Source: Candidatus Zipacnadia bacterium (GTDB lineage: Bacteria; Armatimonadota; Zipacnadia; Zipacnadales; Zipacnadaceae). From it: a stretch of DNA of 33,742 bases. The translations under genes were made by a program, and so were the position numbers. The DNA is taken from the NCBI GenBank assembly GCA_029821195.1, contig JALGTU010000053.1, positions 1 through 33,742 of the forward strand, in the 5' to 3' direction. Under the pieces are notes generated by a model. The model had not been told where the DNA came from and made no database searches. It saw only the letters and a list, made by a program, of their open reading frames with translations. Shown piece after piece: positions 1 to 8,082 of this stretch. Every line of letters starts with the position of its first letter. Within the stretch, counting starts at the first letter, position 1.

Positions 1-1
1 C

Positions 2-127
2 GGGCCAATGCCGCGCTCTGTCGAGTTGGCTGTCACCGGCCAGTCGGGAATGGTCACGGTCGAGACGGATGGGGAAGAGGGAAGAGTATGCGGCTTCCTG
101 CACGGCTGCCGGAAGTTAGAAAACTGA
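2..127 (+). CDS. C-terminal end of an unidentified protein (5' truncated)
   Basis: Reading frame 2 is open from the window edge to a TGA at 125-127 and gives about 41 residues ending in FLHGCRKLEN. The stop lies 2 bases from the end of the converging DUF1232 gene, a tight spacing that fits a genuine gene end. No family is recognisable from so short a piece, and an open frame of this length can arise by chance in GC-rich DNA. Treat it as a possible gene end only. Confidence 0.35.
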   Translation, partial: GPMPRSVELAVTGQSGMVTVETDGEEGRVCGFLHGCRKLEN

Positions 128-129
128 GA

Positions 130-435
130 TCATTCGCTGCGTGATTCTGTGCGTACCCCACCACCGGTTACCTTCGCCCGGCAGTCCTCTACGACCTGTG
201 GCGGGATAATCTTCAGCGCGAGAGCTATCAAGCCGGGGACGAGGATAACATCATCCAGGTACCCCAGCACGGGAATAAAATCGGGGATGATATCAATCGG
301 CGACAGCGCGTAGCCAACCGCCACCGCCAGCAGTGCCTTAGCCAGCCGCGGCGTGCGGCGGTCTTTGAGCACGAGCTGATAGACCTTCAGCTCGCGCTTT
401 GCGTTTCTGGCTACTGATCTCAGTTTCGCCAGCAC
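130..435 (-). CDS. DUF1232 (YkvA-like) small membrane protein
   Basis: The 101-residue product carries the hallmark of the DUF1232/YkvA family, a hydrophobic stretch with the motif SPIDIIPDFIPVLGYLDD (about residues 45-62) followed by a second hydrophobic segment. Family members are small proteins of unknown molecular role that often sit near envelope genes. The start is a GTG at 435. It lies 11 bases after the stop of the upstream membrane protein, so the two are probably cotranscribed with the GIY-YIG gene before them. The C-terminus (RAKVTGGGVRTESRSE) is a polar tail. The family call is secure, but the function is unknown. Confidence 0.9.
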   Translation of the reverse strand: MLAKLRSVARNAKRELKVYQLVLKDRRTPRLAKALLAVAVGYALSPIDIIPDFIPVLGYLDDVILVPGLIALALKIIPPQVVEDCRAKVTGGGVRTESRSE

Positions 436-446
436 ATCATTGCTCG

Positions 447-974
447 CTATTTCCTGGCTTCATAGGCCGCCCAGTGATGCCACCGGGAGACGACCCGCTC
501 GTCCAGGAAAGGGTACTCCTTCAGCGGAGCATCACCTGTCGCCTCGATGAGCCACTCACCCAGCAGCTTCAGGAAGTCGGGAGCTTCTATCGCGTATCCC
601 GACAACGTCTTCGGGCGGGCAGCATTTATCACCAGGCAATCGTCGAGTGGCAGCCATATATCCACGGGGACACCTTCGGCCTGATGCAGGCGTGCGAAGA
701 AGGTGTTTGCTTCATGACAGCGAGTGGCGTAAGGCAGACCAACGCCGCTGTACCACGATACAGCTTGGCGTAACTGTTCGAGCCGCTCCGCGTCTGACCA
801 CTCTGCAAGCTTGTGGCCCTTGTAGAGAACATGGACCTGCTGGAGTTGGCCCAGTGGCACTTGATAGGCCGGGGTATATATCCACCAATACGACCATAGG
901 AACCAGCCGAGGCCAATCAACACCGAGACTGTGAGCATTCCTAACAAGAGGTAACCTGTTTTCGCTCTGGGCAC
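447..974 (-). CDS. hypothetical protein with one N-terminal membrane helix
   Basis: The ORF track starts this frame at 1091, but that would overlap most of the end of the GIY-YIG gene. A GTG at 974 has an AGGAG ribosome-binding site 8 bases upstream (983-987) and starts just after the upstream stop at 1006, so I take that start. The protein is then 175 residues: a short basic N-terminus, one transmembrane helix (YLLLGMLTVSVLIGLGWFLW) and a soluble domain of about 140 residues outside or inside the membrane. No family is recognised. A region with WLPLDDCLVINAAR and the C-terminal tryptophan/histidine-rich segment show no catalytic motif I can name. It is likely cotranscribed with the flanking GIY-YIG and DUF1232 genes. 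Confidence 0.75.
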   Translation of the reverse strand: MPRAKTGYLLLGMLTVSVLIGLGWFLWSYWWIYTPAYQVPLGQLQQVHVLYKGHKLAEWSDAERLEQLRQAVSWYSGVGLPYATRCHEANTFFARLHQAEGVPVDIWLPLDDCLVINAARPKTLSGYAIEAPDFLKLLGEWLIEATGDAPLKEYPFLDERVVSRWHHWAAYEARK

Positions 975-1005
975 AGGGCGGTCTCCTGTCTGTGAGGCGA
1001 ATGCT

Positions 1006-1248
1006 CTACCACAGATGCTGCTGGGGAACCCCACGGCCCGAGCCGGACTTGAGATAGCGTTCGAATTCGTCAGTTCTGTCATCGTCATCAAAGTACATAG
1101 CTACGCAAACCCTCCACGGTGTGTGCTTGGCTGTGTGGAAGGATTTCCCCTCATTATGTGCTTTTAGGCGCTCTTTGAGGTTCGAGGTGATGCCTATGTA
1201 GCGTTGTTGAGGGTGGGTGGTGCTCTGGATGAGGTATACGCACTTCAT
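1006..1248 (-). CDS. GIY-YIG domain protein (YhbQ/UvrC-like single domain)
   Basis: This 80-residue protein consists of a single GIY-YIG nuclease fold. The two signature elements are seen as VYLIQ near residue 4 and RYIGIT near residue 16, followed by the conserved arginine in NLKERLKAHN and a downstream glutamate in DEFERYLKS. Proteins of this size (COG2827 type) are stand-alone and their substrates are mostly unknown; the fold is shared with UvrC and homing nucleases. It is the first gene of a small minus-strand cluster with the membrane protein and DUF1232 genes. The family call is firm, but nuclease activity is not shown by sequence alone. Confidence 0.9.
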   Translation of the reverse strand: MKCVYLIQSTTHPQQRYIGITSNLKERLKAHNEGKSFHTAKHTPWRVCVAMYFDDDDRTDEFERYLKSGSGRGVPQQHLW

Positions 1249-1363
1249 GCTTGCCCCCGTGGCGTCAATGACCGTCTGTGAGCTCGGCTTACGAGTTGTG
1301 TCGGGGTAGCTTCTTCAGCAGGTTGCAGCCCTCCTTCGCCCAACTGCGTTGGGCTACGGCGGG

Positions 1364-1455
1364 CAGCCTTCGCTCGGAAAACTCTGACGATCCGGAGACA
1401 GGGGCTTGCCAGCCGTAGCTCGGGGAACTTGTCAGAGTCTTCTGAGCGAAGGCTG
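1364..1455. repeat. 92-bp imperfect palindrome abutting the tmRNA 3' end
   Basis: Arms of 25 bases at 1364-1388 (cagccttcgctcgg...) and 1431-1455 (gtcagagtcttctgagcgaa...) are complementary except for two mismatches, with 42 bases between them. The right arm touches the terminal CCA of ssrA. Inside and left of the arms there is a second inverted pair, gctacggcgggca at 1353-1365 against tgccagccgtagc in the spacer, so the whole block from about 1331 looks like a REP- or MITE-like palindromic unit. On the ssrA strand it would form a large hairpin directly after the RNA and could act in 3' end formation, but no T-run follows it. Confidence 0.7.
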
Positions 1456-1810
1456 GTGGAGGCGGCGGGAATTGAACCCGCGTCCGAAGAGGTGCCGTTA
1501 AGGCGTCTACAGGCTTAGTGCGCGTATTGAGTTTCGCTTCTGATGAGCCCGCGCTCGGGGCTTAACCCAGAAGCTAGCCGGGCTTAAGTTTCCCCGGCGG
1601 CCGGCCCGGCGGCAACCGGCGGGTAGCTAATCTTTATGACGCCACACCCCAACCTGATTAGCGAGGTCGGGAGGACGTGCTGCTTAGTGATTAAGCAGCA
1701 AGTGCCACTTGGTTATTGGCAGTTATTGGTTTCCGCGTTTTACGAGGCAGCGGAGATCTCGGCCTGCAGCCCTAGCGCACTGACCTCCCCGTCGAATCCA
1801 GTTCGCCCCC
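1454..1810 (-). ncRNA. ssrA: transfer-messenger RNA (tmRNA)
   Basis: This RNA rescues stalled ribosomes together with SmpB and tags the unfinished protein for proteolysis. The 3' end reads GGTTCAATTCCCGCCGCC then TCCACCA on the minus strand, the TpsiC arm and acceptor of a tRNA-Ala-like domain. The 5' end reads GGGGGCGAACTGGATTCGAC. The seven acceptor pairs GGGGGCG/CGCCTCC are complete and include the G3-U70 wobble that alanyl-tRNA synthetase recognises. The tag frame at 1720-1691 is GCC AAT AAC CAA GTG GCA CTT GCT GCT TAA, giving ANNQVALAA, with the stop inside a GCTGCTTA/TAAGCAGC helix. Length is about 357 nt, usual for one-piece tmRNA, with CCA encoded in the DNA. Confidence 0.97.
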
Positions 1811-1819
1811 ACTGTCTAT

Positions 1820-1825
1820 ATTATA
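1820..1825 (-). promoter_or_regulatory. extended -10 promoter of ssrA
   Basis: On the minus strand TGGTATAAT provides a perfect -10 hexamer with the extended TGn element, and the first base of the tmRNA lies 10 bases downstream of the hexamer. No good -35 is present at 17 bases (TTAGGG), which is common for extended -10 promoters. Confidence 0.75.
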
Positions 1826-1958
1826 CCACAAACCCGTCTGTTCCCTAACATAGACGAATGTGCACGGGGCAAGTTCAGCGGCTGGCGACTGATAAGGTTG
1901 CGCTCAAGCCGTGGCGAGGTCATCGCGACAATAATGTCGCTCCTACCAGCGCGGGCTG

Positions 1959-2228
1959 CTACTCGACGCGGTAGACCCTGTCGCCCTCGCGGACCTTGTC
2001 GGTTACCAGGACGGCTGCGTCGTCGCCCGGCCCGGCCGCACCCACGTCCACGTGGTCAATCTGCATTGACTCGACGGTCTGGGTGAAGTCGGTGGTGTGC
2101 CCGGCGATGTGGATGGTATCCCCGACCTTGAGCTCCGTATTGAGCTTGAAGACCGCCGCCCCCACGTGTGGGAAGTAGTGAGTGACCTCGCCGATCAGTT
2201 CCTCGGGACTGGCTTGCTGTTCGCTCAT
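1959..2228 (-). CDS. small translation elongation factor-like protein (EF-Tu domain 2-like barrel)
   Basis: The 89-residue product matches the small 'translation elongation factor-like' family: one beta barrel resembling domain 2 of EF-Tu/EF-1A, recognisable from GEVTHYFPHVGAAVF, LKVGDTIHIAGHTTDF and TQTVESMQIDHVDV. There is no GTPase domain. In other genomes such proteins are often found near U32 peptidases; none is in this window, and their function is not established. A strong ribosome-binding site (AGGAGAGGGG) precedes the ATG at 2228. It follows the small membrane protein gene by 20 bases and is probably the last gene of a three-gene unit with the response regulator. Confidence 0.85.
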   Translation of the reverse strand: MSEQQASPEELIGEVTHYFPHVGAAVFKLNTELKVGDTIHIAGHTTDFTQTVESMQIDHVDVGAAGPGDDAAVLVTDKVREGDRVYRVE

Positions 2229-2248
2229 CGCAATTCCCCTCTCCTGAT

Positions 2249-2527
2249 CTATTTTTTCTTGCGCCGCTTGGGCACAAACTTCTTGCGTTCCTGGCGCGCC
2301 TTCTCCCGGCGCGTCTTATCCAGTTTGGCGGTGATATAAAGCGTTACCCATCCTCCCGCCACCATGCCCAGCGCCGGCAAGCCAAACAACACGATTCCCG
2401 CTACGGTCGGATTCCGCTGAATGGTCTCGCCGAACCTGCCAAAGACCAAGAAATCAGCCAGCAGGCCCACCCCCAACCCCACAAGCGCGCCGAGTAGGGC
2501 CCAAAGCAAGTTGATAAGATCCTTCAT
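2249..2527 (-). CDS. small membrane protein with basic C-terminal tail
   Basis: The 92-residue product has two predicted membrane helices (about residues 5-27, LLWALLGALVGLGVGLLADF, and 43-66, VAGIVLFGLPALGMVAGGWV) and a strongly basic cytoplasmic-type tail ending KKFVPKRRKKK. I do not recognise a family. It lies between the response regulator, whose stop is 28 bases upstream, and the elongation-factor-like gene, with short spacing on both sides, so cotranscription is likely. The basic tail could contact nucleic acid or acidic lipids, which is speculation. Confidence 0.7.
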   Translation of the reverse strand: MKDLINLLWALLGALVGLGVGLLADFLVFGRFGETIQRNPTVAGIVLFGLPALGMVAGGWVTLYITAKLDKTRREKARQERKKFVPKRRKKK

Positions 2528-2555
2528 CTACGCTCGCGGTCTCCTTGGGCAAAGG

Positions 2556-2966
2556 TCATCCCGCAGGTGGTTGGCCGCCGTGTTTGCCCGAGTTAACGAT
2601 GTGTTGCCGGATCTCGTCGGCAAAGCGGCTGACGTCAATCGGCTTGGTGATGTAGCCGTCGCAGCATGCGGCCAGCGCGCGCTCACTATCTTCGGGCATG
2701 GCCCAGGCACTGATCGCCACAATCGGGACGTTCTGGGTGGCCGGCAGGGCGCGCAGCCGCCGTACTAGTTCCAAGCCTTCCATATCAGGCAGCCTCACGT
2801 CGAGTACAATGGCGTCGTAGTCGTGGTCGGCCACAGCGCTGAGCGCCTCGTGGGCGTTCGCGGCACCATCCACAGTAAAACCAGCATGTTCCAGCACCAG
2901 CGTCGTCATCTTCATGTTCATCGGTGTGTCTTCAATTAACAGTATATGGTAGGCAGTTGCGTTCAT
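2556..2966 (-). CDS. single-domain response regulator (CheY/DivK-like receiver)
   Basis: The ORF track begins at 3176, but the receiver domain starts at MNATAYHILLIED, and the ATG at 2966 is preceded by AGGT at suitable distance, so the true protein is about 136 residues. Receiver features are complete: the acidic pair in LLIEDT, the phosphoacceptor Asp56 in IVLDVRLPD, the Thr/Ser position in VAISAWAM and the invariant lysine in YITKPID. There is no output domain, so it is expected to act through protein contacts as CheY or DivK do. No histidine kinase is present in this window. About 230 bases upstream (2967-3195) have no gene and no clear promoter or hairpin. Confidence 0.92.
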   Translation of the reverse strand: MNATAYHILLIEDTPMNMKMTTLVLEHAGFTVDGAANAHEALSAVADHDYDAIVLDVRLPDMEGLELVRRLRALPATQNVPIVAISAWAMPEDSERALAACCDGYITKPIDVSRFADEIRQHIVNSGKHGGQPPAG

Positions 2967-3195
2967 TGGCCAATACCTGCGATTATCACTGGTACTGGAA
3001 TAGTATTTCGTCGCTCTATCGGTTGGTTCCTGCATGCCGGAGGGAAAGTACGGGGGCATTTTCCTCCCGCCAGCCCCGATATGCGAATCACCGGAGGTGT
3101 TGGCACCTCGTCGGGGAAACCAAGCCAGGCCCAATGGCTGGTCGGGGCAAGGGTGCCCCTCCCACGAGTTTTGCAACAGTCTCTAGCCCCAGCTT

Positions 3196-4491
3196 TCAGC
3201 ACAGGGCCAACTCGAAGGTCTGCCGGGCTAGAGCGGCAATGGAGTTATGCTGGCTGCCGAAGACCGCGCTGATCAGCGTGTCATTCAGGGGTTCGGTCCA
3301 GGGCCCAGGGATCGCCTGTGCGCCAAGCAGAGCGCCGATCACCGAGCCCGCGGTCGCTCCGTTGCAGTCGGTGTCCCACCCGCCTTGCACGGCCAGGCAG
3401 ATCGCCTTGCCGAAATCAGCCTCGGCACAGAGCAGCGCTGCCAGGACCAAGGCGGCATTGTTGAGCGTGTGGACCCGGTGATATGCGCCGTACTCCTCCT
3501 CGATGCGGTCACGAGTCCGCTCCCAGTCGTTGCCCGCTTTACACCACTCGATACAGTTGGCCACAACTTCCGCGAAGCGTGACCGGGCTGGGATGGTCTG
3601 GCAAGCGCCAGCGATTGCAGTGGGTAGATCGTCAGTTGCCAGAGCCGCCGAGATCAGGGCAGCGAAGAACATCTCACCGTAGATACCGTTGCTGGTGTGA
3701 GAGACACAGGCGTCGCGAAAGGCTAGTTCCGCCGCGATCTCAGGCTGGCCGGGTGCCACATACCCCCACAGGTCCGCACGGATCTGCGCCCCGATCCATT
3801 CCCGATAGGGATTGAAGTCGAGCGCCGACTGCGGCGGCGCAACTTCGTTCACTAGATTCCGATATGCCGCGCGCTCAGCCGTGTAGACGCGGTGGTAGGG
3901 GAGGTAGGCGAGCCAACCCGAGGCCACGTCTTCCGGGGCAAGCTGGGCGGCGTGTTCGGCCCACAGTTTCAGGTTCAGCACGGTATAGTCGGTGTCGTCG
4001 TCCCGCTCGGCCCGGGTGATATTGCCGCGCAGCAGGGGGGAGTGGGAGGTGGGGTAGGGCGTGCCGCCTGGTACTGAAGCCAACGGTGGGAAGTAATCTG
4101 CCAGCGGATATTCGCCAGCGGAGGTGAGTATCTGCCGAATCTGCTGGCGGCTGCGGCCCTCGACCGGCTTCCCCAGCATACAGCCCGCACAGCGCCCCAG
4201 CCACCCCCCGTGGATACGCTCCGCCAGCCTGCTGGTGTCCACGGGAAATGCCGGGACAGGCCCAGGCCGGGCGGCGATGATCTCTTCCCACTCCGAGGGC
4301 TCGTCATACGGCCAGGCGGCGCGCTGGGGAAGGTGCTGCCCCTCGTGCCACAGTCGCTCGTCGAAGCTTTCCTCCCGACGGCAGCGCTCGACCAGTTCCG
4401 CAACGGCCTCCGGCTCGCGCCCCTCTTCGCCAAGCTGTTGCACTTCTAGCTCGGCAAGCGCAGACCACGACTGGCGACTAAGAATAAGCAA
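3196..4491 (-). CDS. ADP-ribosylglycohydrolase (DraG/ARH) family protein
   Basis: The product has the ARH fold signatures: RIHGGWLGRCAGCMLGKPVEG near the start of the domain, the metal-binding acidic cluster AERDDDTDYT and the late motif GGWDTDCNGATAGSVIGALL that supplies further Mg ligands. Such enzymes remove ADP-ribose from proteins, nucleic acids or small molecules; the substrate here cannot be told. An N-terminal extension of about 90 residues before the ARH domain is unassigned. The ORF track uses a GTG at 4524, but a TTG at 4491 has AGGAAGGG about 8 bases upstream and no competing site exists for the GTG, so I prefer 4491 (431 residues). The gene starts just after the subtilase stop and may be cotranscribed with it. 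Confidence 0.88.
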   Translation of the reverse strand: MLILSRQSWSALAELEVQQLGEEGREPEAVAELVERCRREESFDERLWHEGQHLPQRAAWPYDEPSEWEEIIAARPGPVPAFPVDTSRLAERIHGGWLGRCAGCMLGKPVEGRSRQQIRQILTSAGEYPLADYFPPLASVPGGTPYPTSHSPLLRGNITRAERDDDTDYTVLNLKLWAEHAAQLAPEDVASGWLAYLPYHRVYTAERAAYRNLVNEVAPPQSALDFNPYREWIGAQIRADLWGYVAPGQPEIAAELAFRDACVSHTSNGIYGEMFFAALISAALATDDLPTAIAGACQTIPARSRFAEVVANCIEWCKAGNDWERTRDRIEEEYGAYHRVHTLNNAALVLAALLCAEADFGKAICLAVQGGWDTDCNGATAGSVIGALLGAQAIPGPWTEPLNDTLISAVFGSQHNSIAALARQTFELALC

Positions 4492-4531
4492 GGCGTATCC
4501 CTTCCTGGGAGAGACTCCTGACACCTGTGTA

Positions 4532-7500
4532 TCAGCGTGTTACGTTCAGGCTGCGCAGGGCGCGGGCGACGGTGCCGTTGGCGGCAGCGGCCTCGACCTG
4601 GATCAGGTAGCGCCCGCTGGGCACGCTGCTGCCGGTGTCGGCGCGGCCGTTCCAGGGCACAATGCTCTGGCCGGCAGCGCGTGCCTGGTTGCGCTCAAGG
4701 ACGCGGATGGTTCGCCCAGCAATATTCATTATGCGTATGTCACACTGGGCTGGCTGAGAGAGAGTAAAGACGAGCTCGCCACCACCGCTGCGTGGTACTG
4801 CTGCAATTGAGGTGAGCATAACGGGTTGATCAGCGGTCGGCGTCACGGACAGCGCGAAGTGGCGGCTGCCGGGCTGCTCAGCGGTGAAAGTATACCGGGA
4901 CTGGAGCCGGAGGTTGACAGTAGCGCCGCCGTCGAGGTCGGTGAGCACCGCAGTGTGGCCGCGGGGCAGAGCGGCTATGTCCGGCCAGGAGATGCTCACC
5001 TCGCCGTGGGGCTGCGACCAGGTCACCACCACGTCCCACTCGTGCTCGCGAGCAGCATGGGTGTCATAGCTGGCCGCAAGCCGGCGGTCCGAATCCGCGG
5101 CCATGATGTACAGGTCAACCCCGCCGCTCACCGCCGGCGGGTTGTCAACCTCGGTGATCACCGCGCGCGGACGCAGTCCGCAGAAGTTGTCGGTATCCCG
5201 GCTGGTAGCGCTGCTGGCGACCAGCCGCAGCGACCAGTCGCCATCGTTGGGCGGGGACTGGCTGGGTTCCTGGGGCACACTCACGACCCCGGTGGGGCGG
5301 GGGATAGTAAGCGTGCACGGTTGGTAGGCCAGCAGCCAGAAGCCGCGCCAGGGGGCGATCTGGCGCTGGCCGACGGCGTCGCCAGCGACGATCTTGTAGC
5401 CGGCGTCAGCGGGATCGTAGATCCAGGCGATGGCGCTGATGATATGCTGGGTGTAGGCGCTGAGCAGGTCCATGGTGTTGCCCTGGTGGGTCACGGTGCA
5501 TGCGCCGAAGTCAATGGGACCAAAGAACGGGTTGCCCGACATCTGCCAGCCGGGTTCCAGAGGCACATCAAAGTCACCGCCCGGTGCTGAGGCCCCCTCT
5601 GGTGTCACCGTAACCGGGCTGGCCAGGTTCACCCAGAAGCCGCGCGCCAAGGCGAGCTGGAGGATCTCGGGCAGGGGGTCCCCGGCATAGATTACATACT
5701 CCTCAGCCAGTCGGTCATACCGGGCGTAGCACCCGATGAGCTCCGCCGGATTCAGGCCGAACAAGGTGGCGGGATGTTGGTCAAGGGGTATGGCCGGAGC
5801 CGACAGGAACTGCACGCCGGCGTCAAAGGGGATGTCGTTGTTGGGATAGGACTGCACCGGGCCGGCGGTCTGAACGAAGTTGTACTCGTTGTCATCCTCG
5901 TCGGTCGCGGTGATCGCATAGTAGTAATCGGCGCCATCCACCACGCTGGTATCGGTCCAGCTCGTGGTAGCTGGATCGCTGAAGGTTATCAGGGGCGTAC
6001 GGCCCTCGACGGTAGTGAAGTCCCGGTGGGAACGGTACAGGCGGTAGAAGGCAAAGTCGTCGGGCGGGGTGTAGGTCCACGCCAGCTCAATGGCGCCCCC
6101 CGAATCGCTGGGCCGGTCGCGCGCAGTCAGCGTGGTTATCTGGGGCGGCGAAGAGTCATCGCGAGATTGCACCGGCCCCACTGTCTCCGAGTCGGCATAA
6201 GTGGAGGGGCTGGTCGTTCGGACCAGGTAGTAGTAGTCTATGCCATCGGTGACTGAGCCGTCGTGGTATTGCTCAGTGCCAGGCAACAGGGCGACGATGT
6301 CGGTAAACGGTGCCGACAGGCCCGTACGCCGACGGACGATGTAAGAGGTTACGGAGTGGTTCCCGCCGCCATCGTCAACCGACTTGACCCAGGTCAGGGT
6401 GATGCTGCCGCCCTGGTCGCCGACGGTATCCCCGGCTACCAGGTCGGTGACCGGCTCCGGTGCGGTGGGCAGCCCCAGGGCACGGGCGGCGTTGACTCGC
6501 CCGGTGCCCAGTTTGCCGGCGTAGCCCGGGTTCTGCGCATCAATATCGTCGGTTGTATTCCGGATCAGCTCGTAAACGGTGGCCGGATTGCCGCGAAGCG
6601 CGGGATTCTGCGCGATGAGCAGCCCGGCAATGCCTGAGACGATGGGGCAGGAGAAGGAGGTGCCGGTGTTGGTGCCCCAGTATTCGTCGAACTTGGGAAA
6701 GGCGGGCTCGTAGAAGGTCGGGCCGTAGATGACCTGGCCCGGCGCGGCTACGTCCACCAGTTTACCACCGGAGGAGTCGTAATTGGAATGGCTCTCTTTG
6801 CGGTCGTAGCGATCAGTCGCCGCCACGCTCAACACGTAGTTGTCAATCAAGGGACTGGGCCCGTCGTTGCAGGCGGGTGACTCCCAGGTGCTCGACGCGG
6901 CGGTAAACTCGGTGCCCCCGTTGCCGGCGGCGCAGACGACGATCTTGCCCGCTTCGTAAGCTCGGTGGATCGGCGGCGAGAAGGCCGAACTGTATGGGCT
7001 ACCCAGGCTAAGATTGATGATGTCCGCACCGTTGGCCGTGGCATAGTCAATGGCCTCGACTACTTTGGAGACGGAGCCGCCCCCGCTAGCAGGGAATACC
7101 TGCAGGATCATCAGCTTGGCCTGCCAGTCAACTCCCGCCGCGCCCCAGCCTTCGTTGCCCACGGCCCCAGCGGTGCCGGCGACCAGCGTTCCGTGGGAGA
7201 CGTTTTCGTCAGCCCCGCCGGTCGGCTCAGGAGTGGGGTCGTCATCGTCGTTGTAGAAGTCCCAGCCGTAGACGTCGTCAATGTAGCCGTTGCCGTCGTC
7301 GTCCTGGCCGTTGCCCGGCACCTCGCCGGGGTTAGTCCAGATTTTGTTGGCCAGGTCGGGGTGGTCCAGGTCGCAGCCCGAATCAATGATCGCGATGGTG
7401 ACCGTGGAGCTGCCCGTCGCTTCGTCCCAGGCGTGGGGGGCGTCAATCTTGGGCAGGTGCCACTGCTTGTCGTACTCGGGATCGTCGGGCACCAGAGCGG

Positions 7501-7906
7501 GGTAGACCAGCGTGTCGGGCACCGCGAACTCGACTTCGGGTCGGCGGGAAAAGGCCTGCGCCGCCGCCAGCAAGTCGCTGCCCGGGGCCAGATTCACCAC
7601 CAGCATCCCGCTGATGGGCAGGACTTTCTCGATCTGTGTGCCAGTTGCCACCGCCAGCGGCCCGATCTGCCGGGGCCCCACGTGCGGGCGCAGCTTGACG
7701 ATCAATCGGTCGGCCACGGCCTGCGCCGGTATCACGCGCACCATGCCGCGTGCGTCGGTCGTCCGGTAGGGCCGAGCCGGCAGGGGTACGGTAACCAGTT
7801 TCCGCTCCGCCGCGTAGCTTTGCCCGGTCAGGGCAATTGCCAGCAGGCAAGCTAACAGTGCCGAGAACAAGCTGCCGCGAGTCGGGTGGTTCACGGCCAT
7901 AATCAT
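4532..7906 (-). CDS. large secreted subtilisin-like serine protease (S8) with fibronectin III and FlgD-like domains
   Basis: The first ATG in the track (8017) lies upstream of the -10 of the likely promoter, so I place the start at MIMAVNHP (7906), which begins a good signal peptide (SLFSALLACLLAIALTGQSYA). The 1124-residue product then has a propeptide resembling fervidolysin/I9 (about 60-135), an S8 catalytic domain with Asp175 (AIIDSG), His238 (VSHGTLVAGT), oxyanion Asn329 (AAGNGG) and Ser417 (GTSFSCP), two fibronectin III repeats (about 435-630), a middle region with weak repeats, and a C-terminal FlgD-Ig-like domain (GRTIRVLE... PSGRYLIQVEA). A calcium-binding-like acidic loop (NGQDDDGNGYIDD) lies between Asp and His. 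It is expected to work outside the cytoplasm as a peptide-degrading exoenzyme or surface protease. Confidence 0.93.
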   Translation of the reverse strand: MIMAVNHPTRGSLFSALLACLLAIALTGQSYAAERKLVTVPLPARPYRTTDARGMVRVIPAQAVADRLIVKLRPHVGPRQIGPLAVATGTQIEKVLPISGMLVVNLAPGSDLLAAAQAFSRRPEVEFAVPDTLVYPALVPDDPEYDKQWHLPKIDAPHAWDEATGSSTVTIAIIDSGCDLDHPDLANKIWTNPGEVPGNGQDDDGNGYIDDVYGWDFYNDDDDPTPEPTGGADENVSHGTLVAGTAGAVGNEGWGAAGVDWQAKLMILQVFPASGGGSVSKVVEAIDYATANGADIINLSLGSPYSSAFSPPIHRAYEAGKIVVCAAGNGGTEFTAASSTWESPACNDGPSPLIDNYVLSVAATDRYDRKESHSNYDSSGGKLVDVAAPGQVIYGPTFYEPAFPKFDEYWGTNTGTSFSCPIVSGIAGLLIAQNPALRGNPATVYELIRNTTDDIDAQNPGYAGKLGTGRVNAARALGLPTAPEPVTDLVAGDTVGDQGGSITLTWVKSVDDGGGNHSVTSYIVRRRTGLSAPFTDIVALLPGTEQYHDGSVTDGIDYYYLVRTTSPSTYADSETVGPVQSRDDSSPPQITTLTARDRPSDSGGAIELAWTYTPPDDFAFYRLYRSHRDFTTVEGRTPLITFSDPATTSWTDTSVVDGADYYYAITATDEDDNEYNFVQTAGPVQSYPNNDIPFDAGVQFLSAPAIPLDQHPATLFGLNPAELIGCYARYDRLAEEYVIYAGDPLPEILQLALARGFWVNLASPVTVTPEGASAPGGDFDVPLEPGWQMSGNPFFGPIDFGACTVTHQGNTMDLLSAYTQHIISAIAWIYDPADAGYKIVAGDAVGQRQIAPWRGFWLLAYQPCTLTIPRPTGVVSVPQEPSQSPPNDGDWSLRLVASSATSRDTDNFCGLRPRAVITEVDNPPAVSGGVDLYIMAADSDRRLAASYDTHAAREHEWDVVVTWSQPHGEVSISWPDIAALPRGHTAVLTDLDGGATVNLRLQSRYTFTAEQPGSRHFALSVTPTADQPVMLTSIAAVPRSGGGELVFTLSQPAQCDIRIMNIAGRTIRVLERNQARAAGQSIVPWNGRADTGSSVPSGRYLIQVEAAAANGTVARALRSLNVTR

Positions 7907-8008
7907 ACTCAAGCCATTCAGTTCACATAGACTGCACAGCAGCGGGGCACTATCGTGGGCCCCGCTATTGCGTCTGTCACTCACACCGTTACCGCTTTGG
8001 ACGTGTTT

Positions 8009-8037
8009 AGTGTACATTCGGTTCCATAAACTGGCAA
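8009..8037 (-). promoter_or_regulatory. probable sigma-70 promoter of the subtilase gene
   Basis: On the minus strand TTGCCA (8032-8037), a 17-base spacer and TACACT (8009-8014) give a reasonable promoter. Transcription would start near 8002, leaving a leader of about 95 bases before the ATG at 7906 and excluding the track's start at 8017. Confidence 0.5.
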
Positions 8038-8082
8038 GTTAAGCCTGGCGTAACGGCTAGTGTGGCAGGATGAGCGCGGGGT

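Noticed and set aside
2967-3176. N-terminal extension of the response regulator from 3176
   Set aside because: The 70 extra residues are unlike a receiver domain, and the ATG at 2966 aligns with the family start.
6965-7855. 296-residue plus-strand ORF within the subtilase
   Set aside because: It lies opposite the catalytic domain and reads as complement of conserved S8 motifs, with low-complexity composition.
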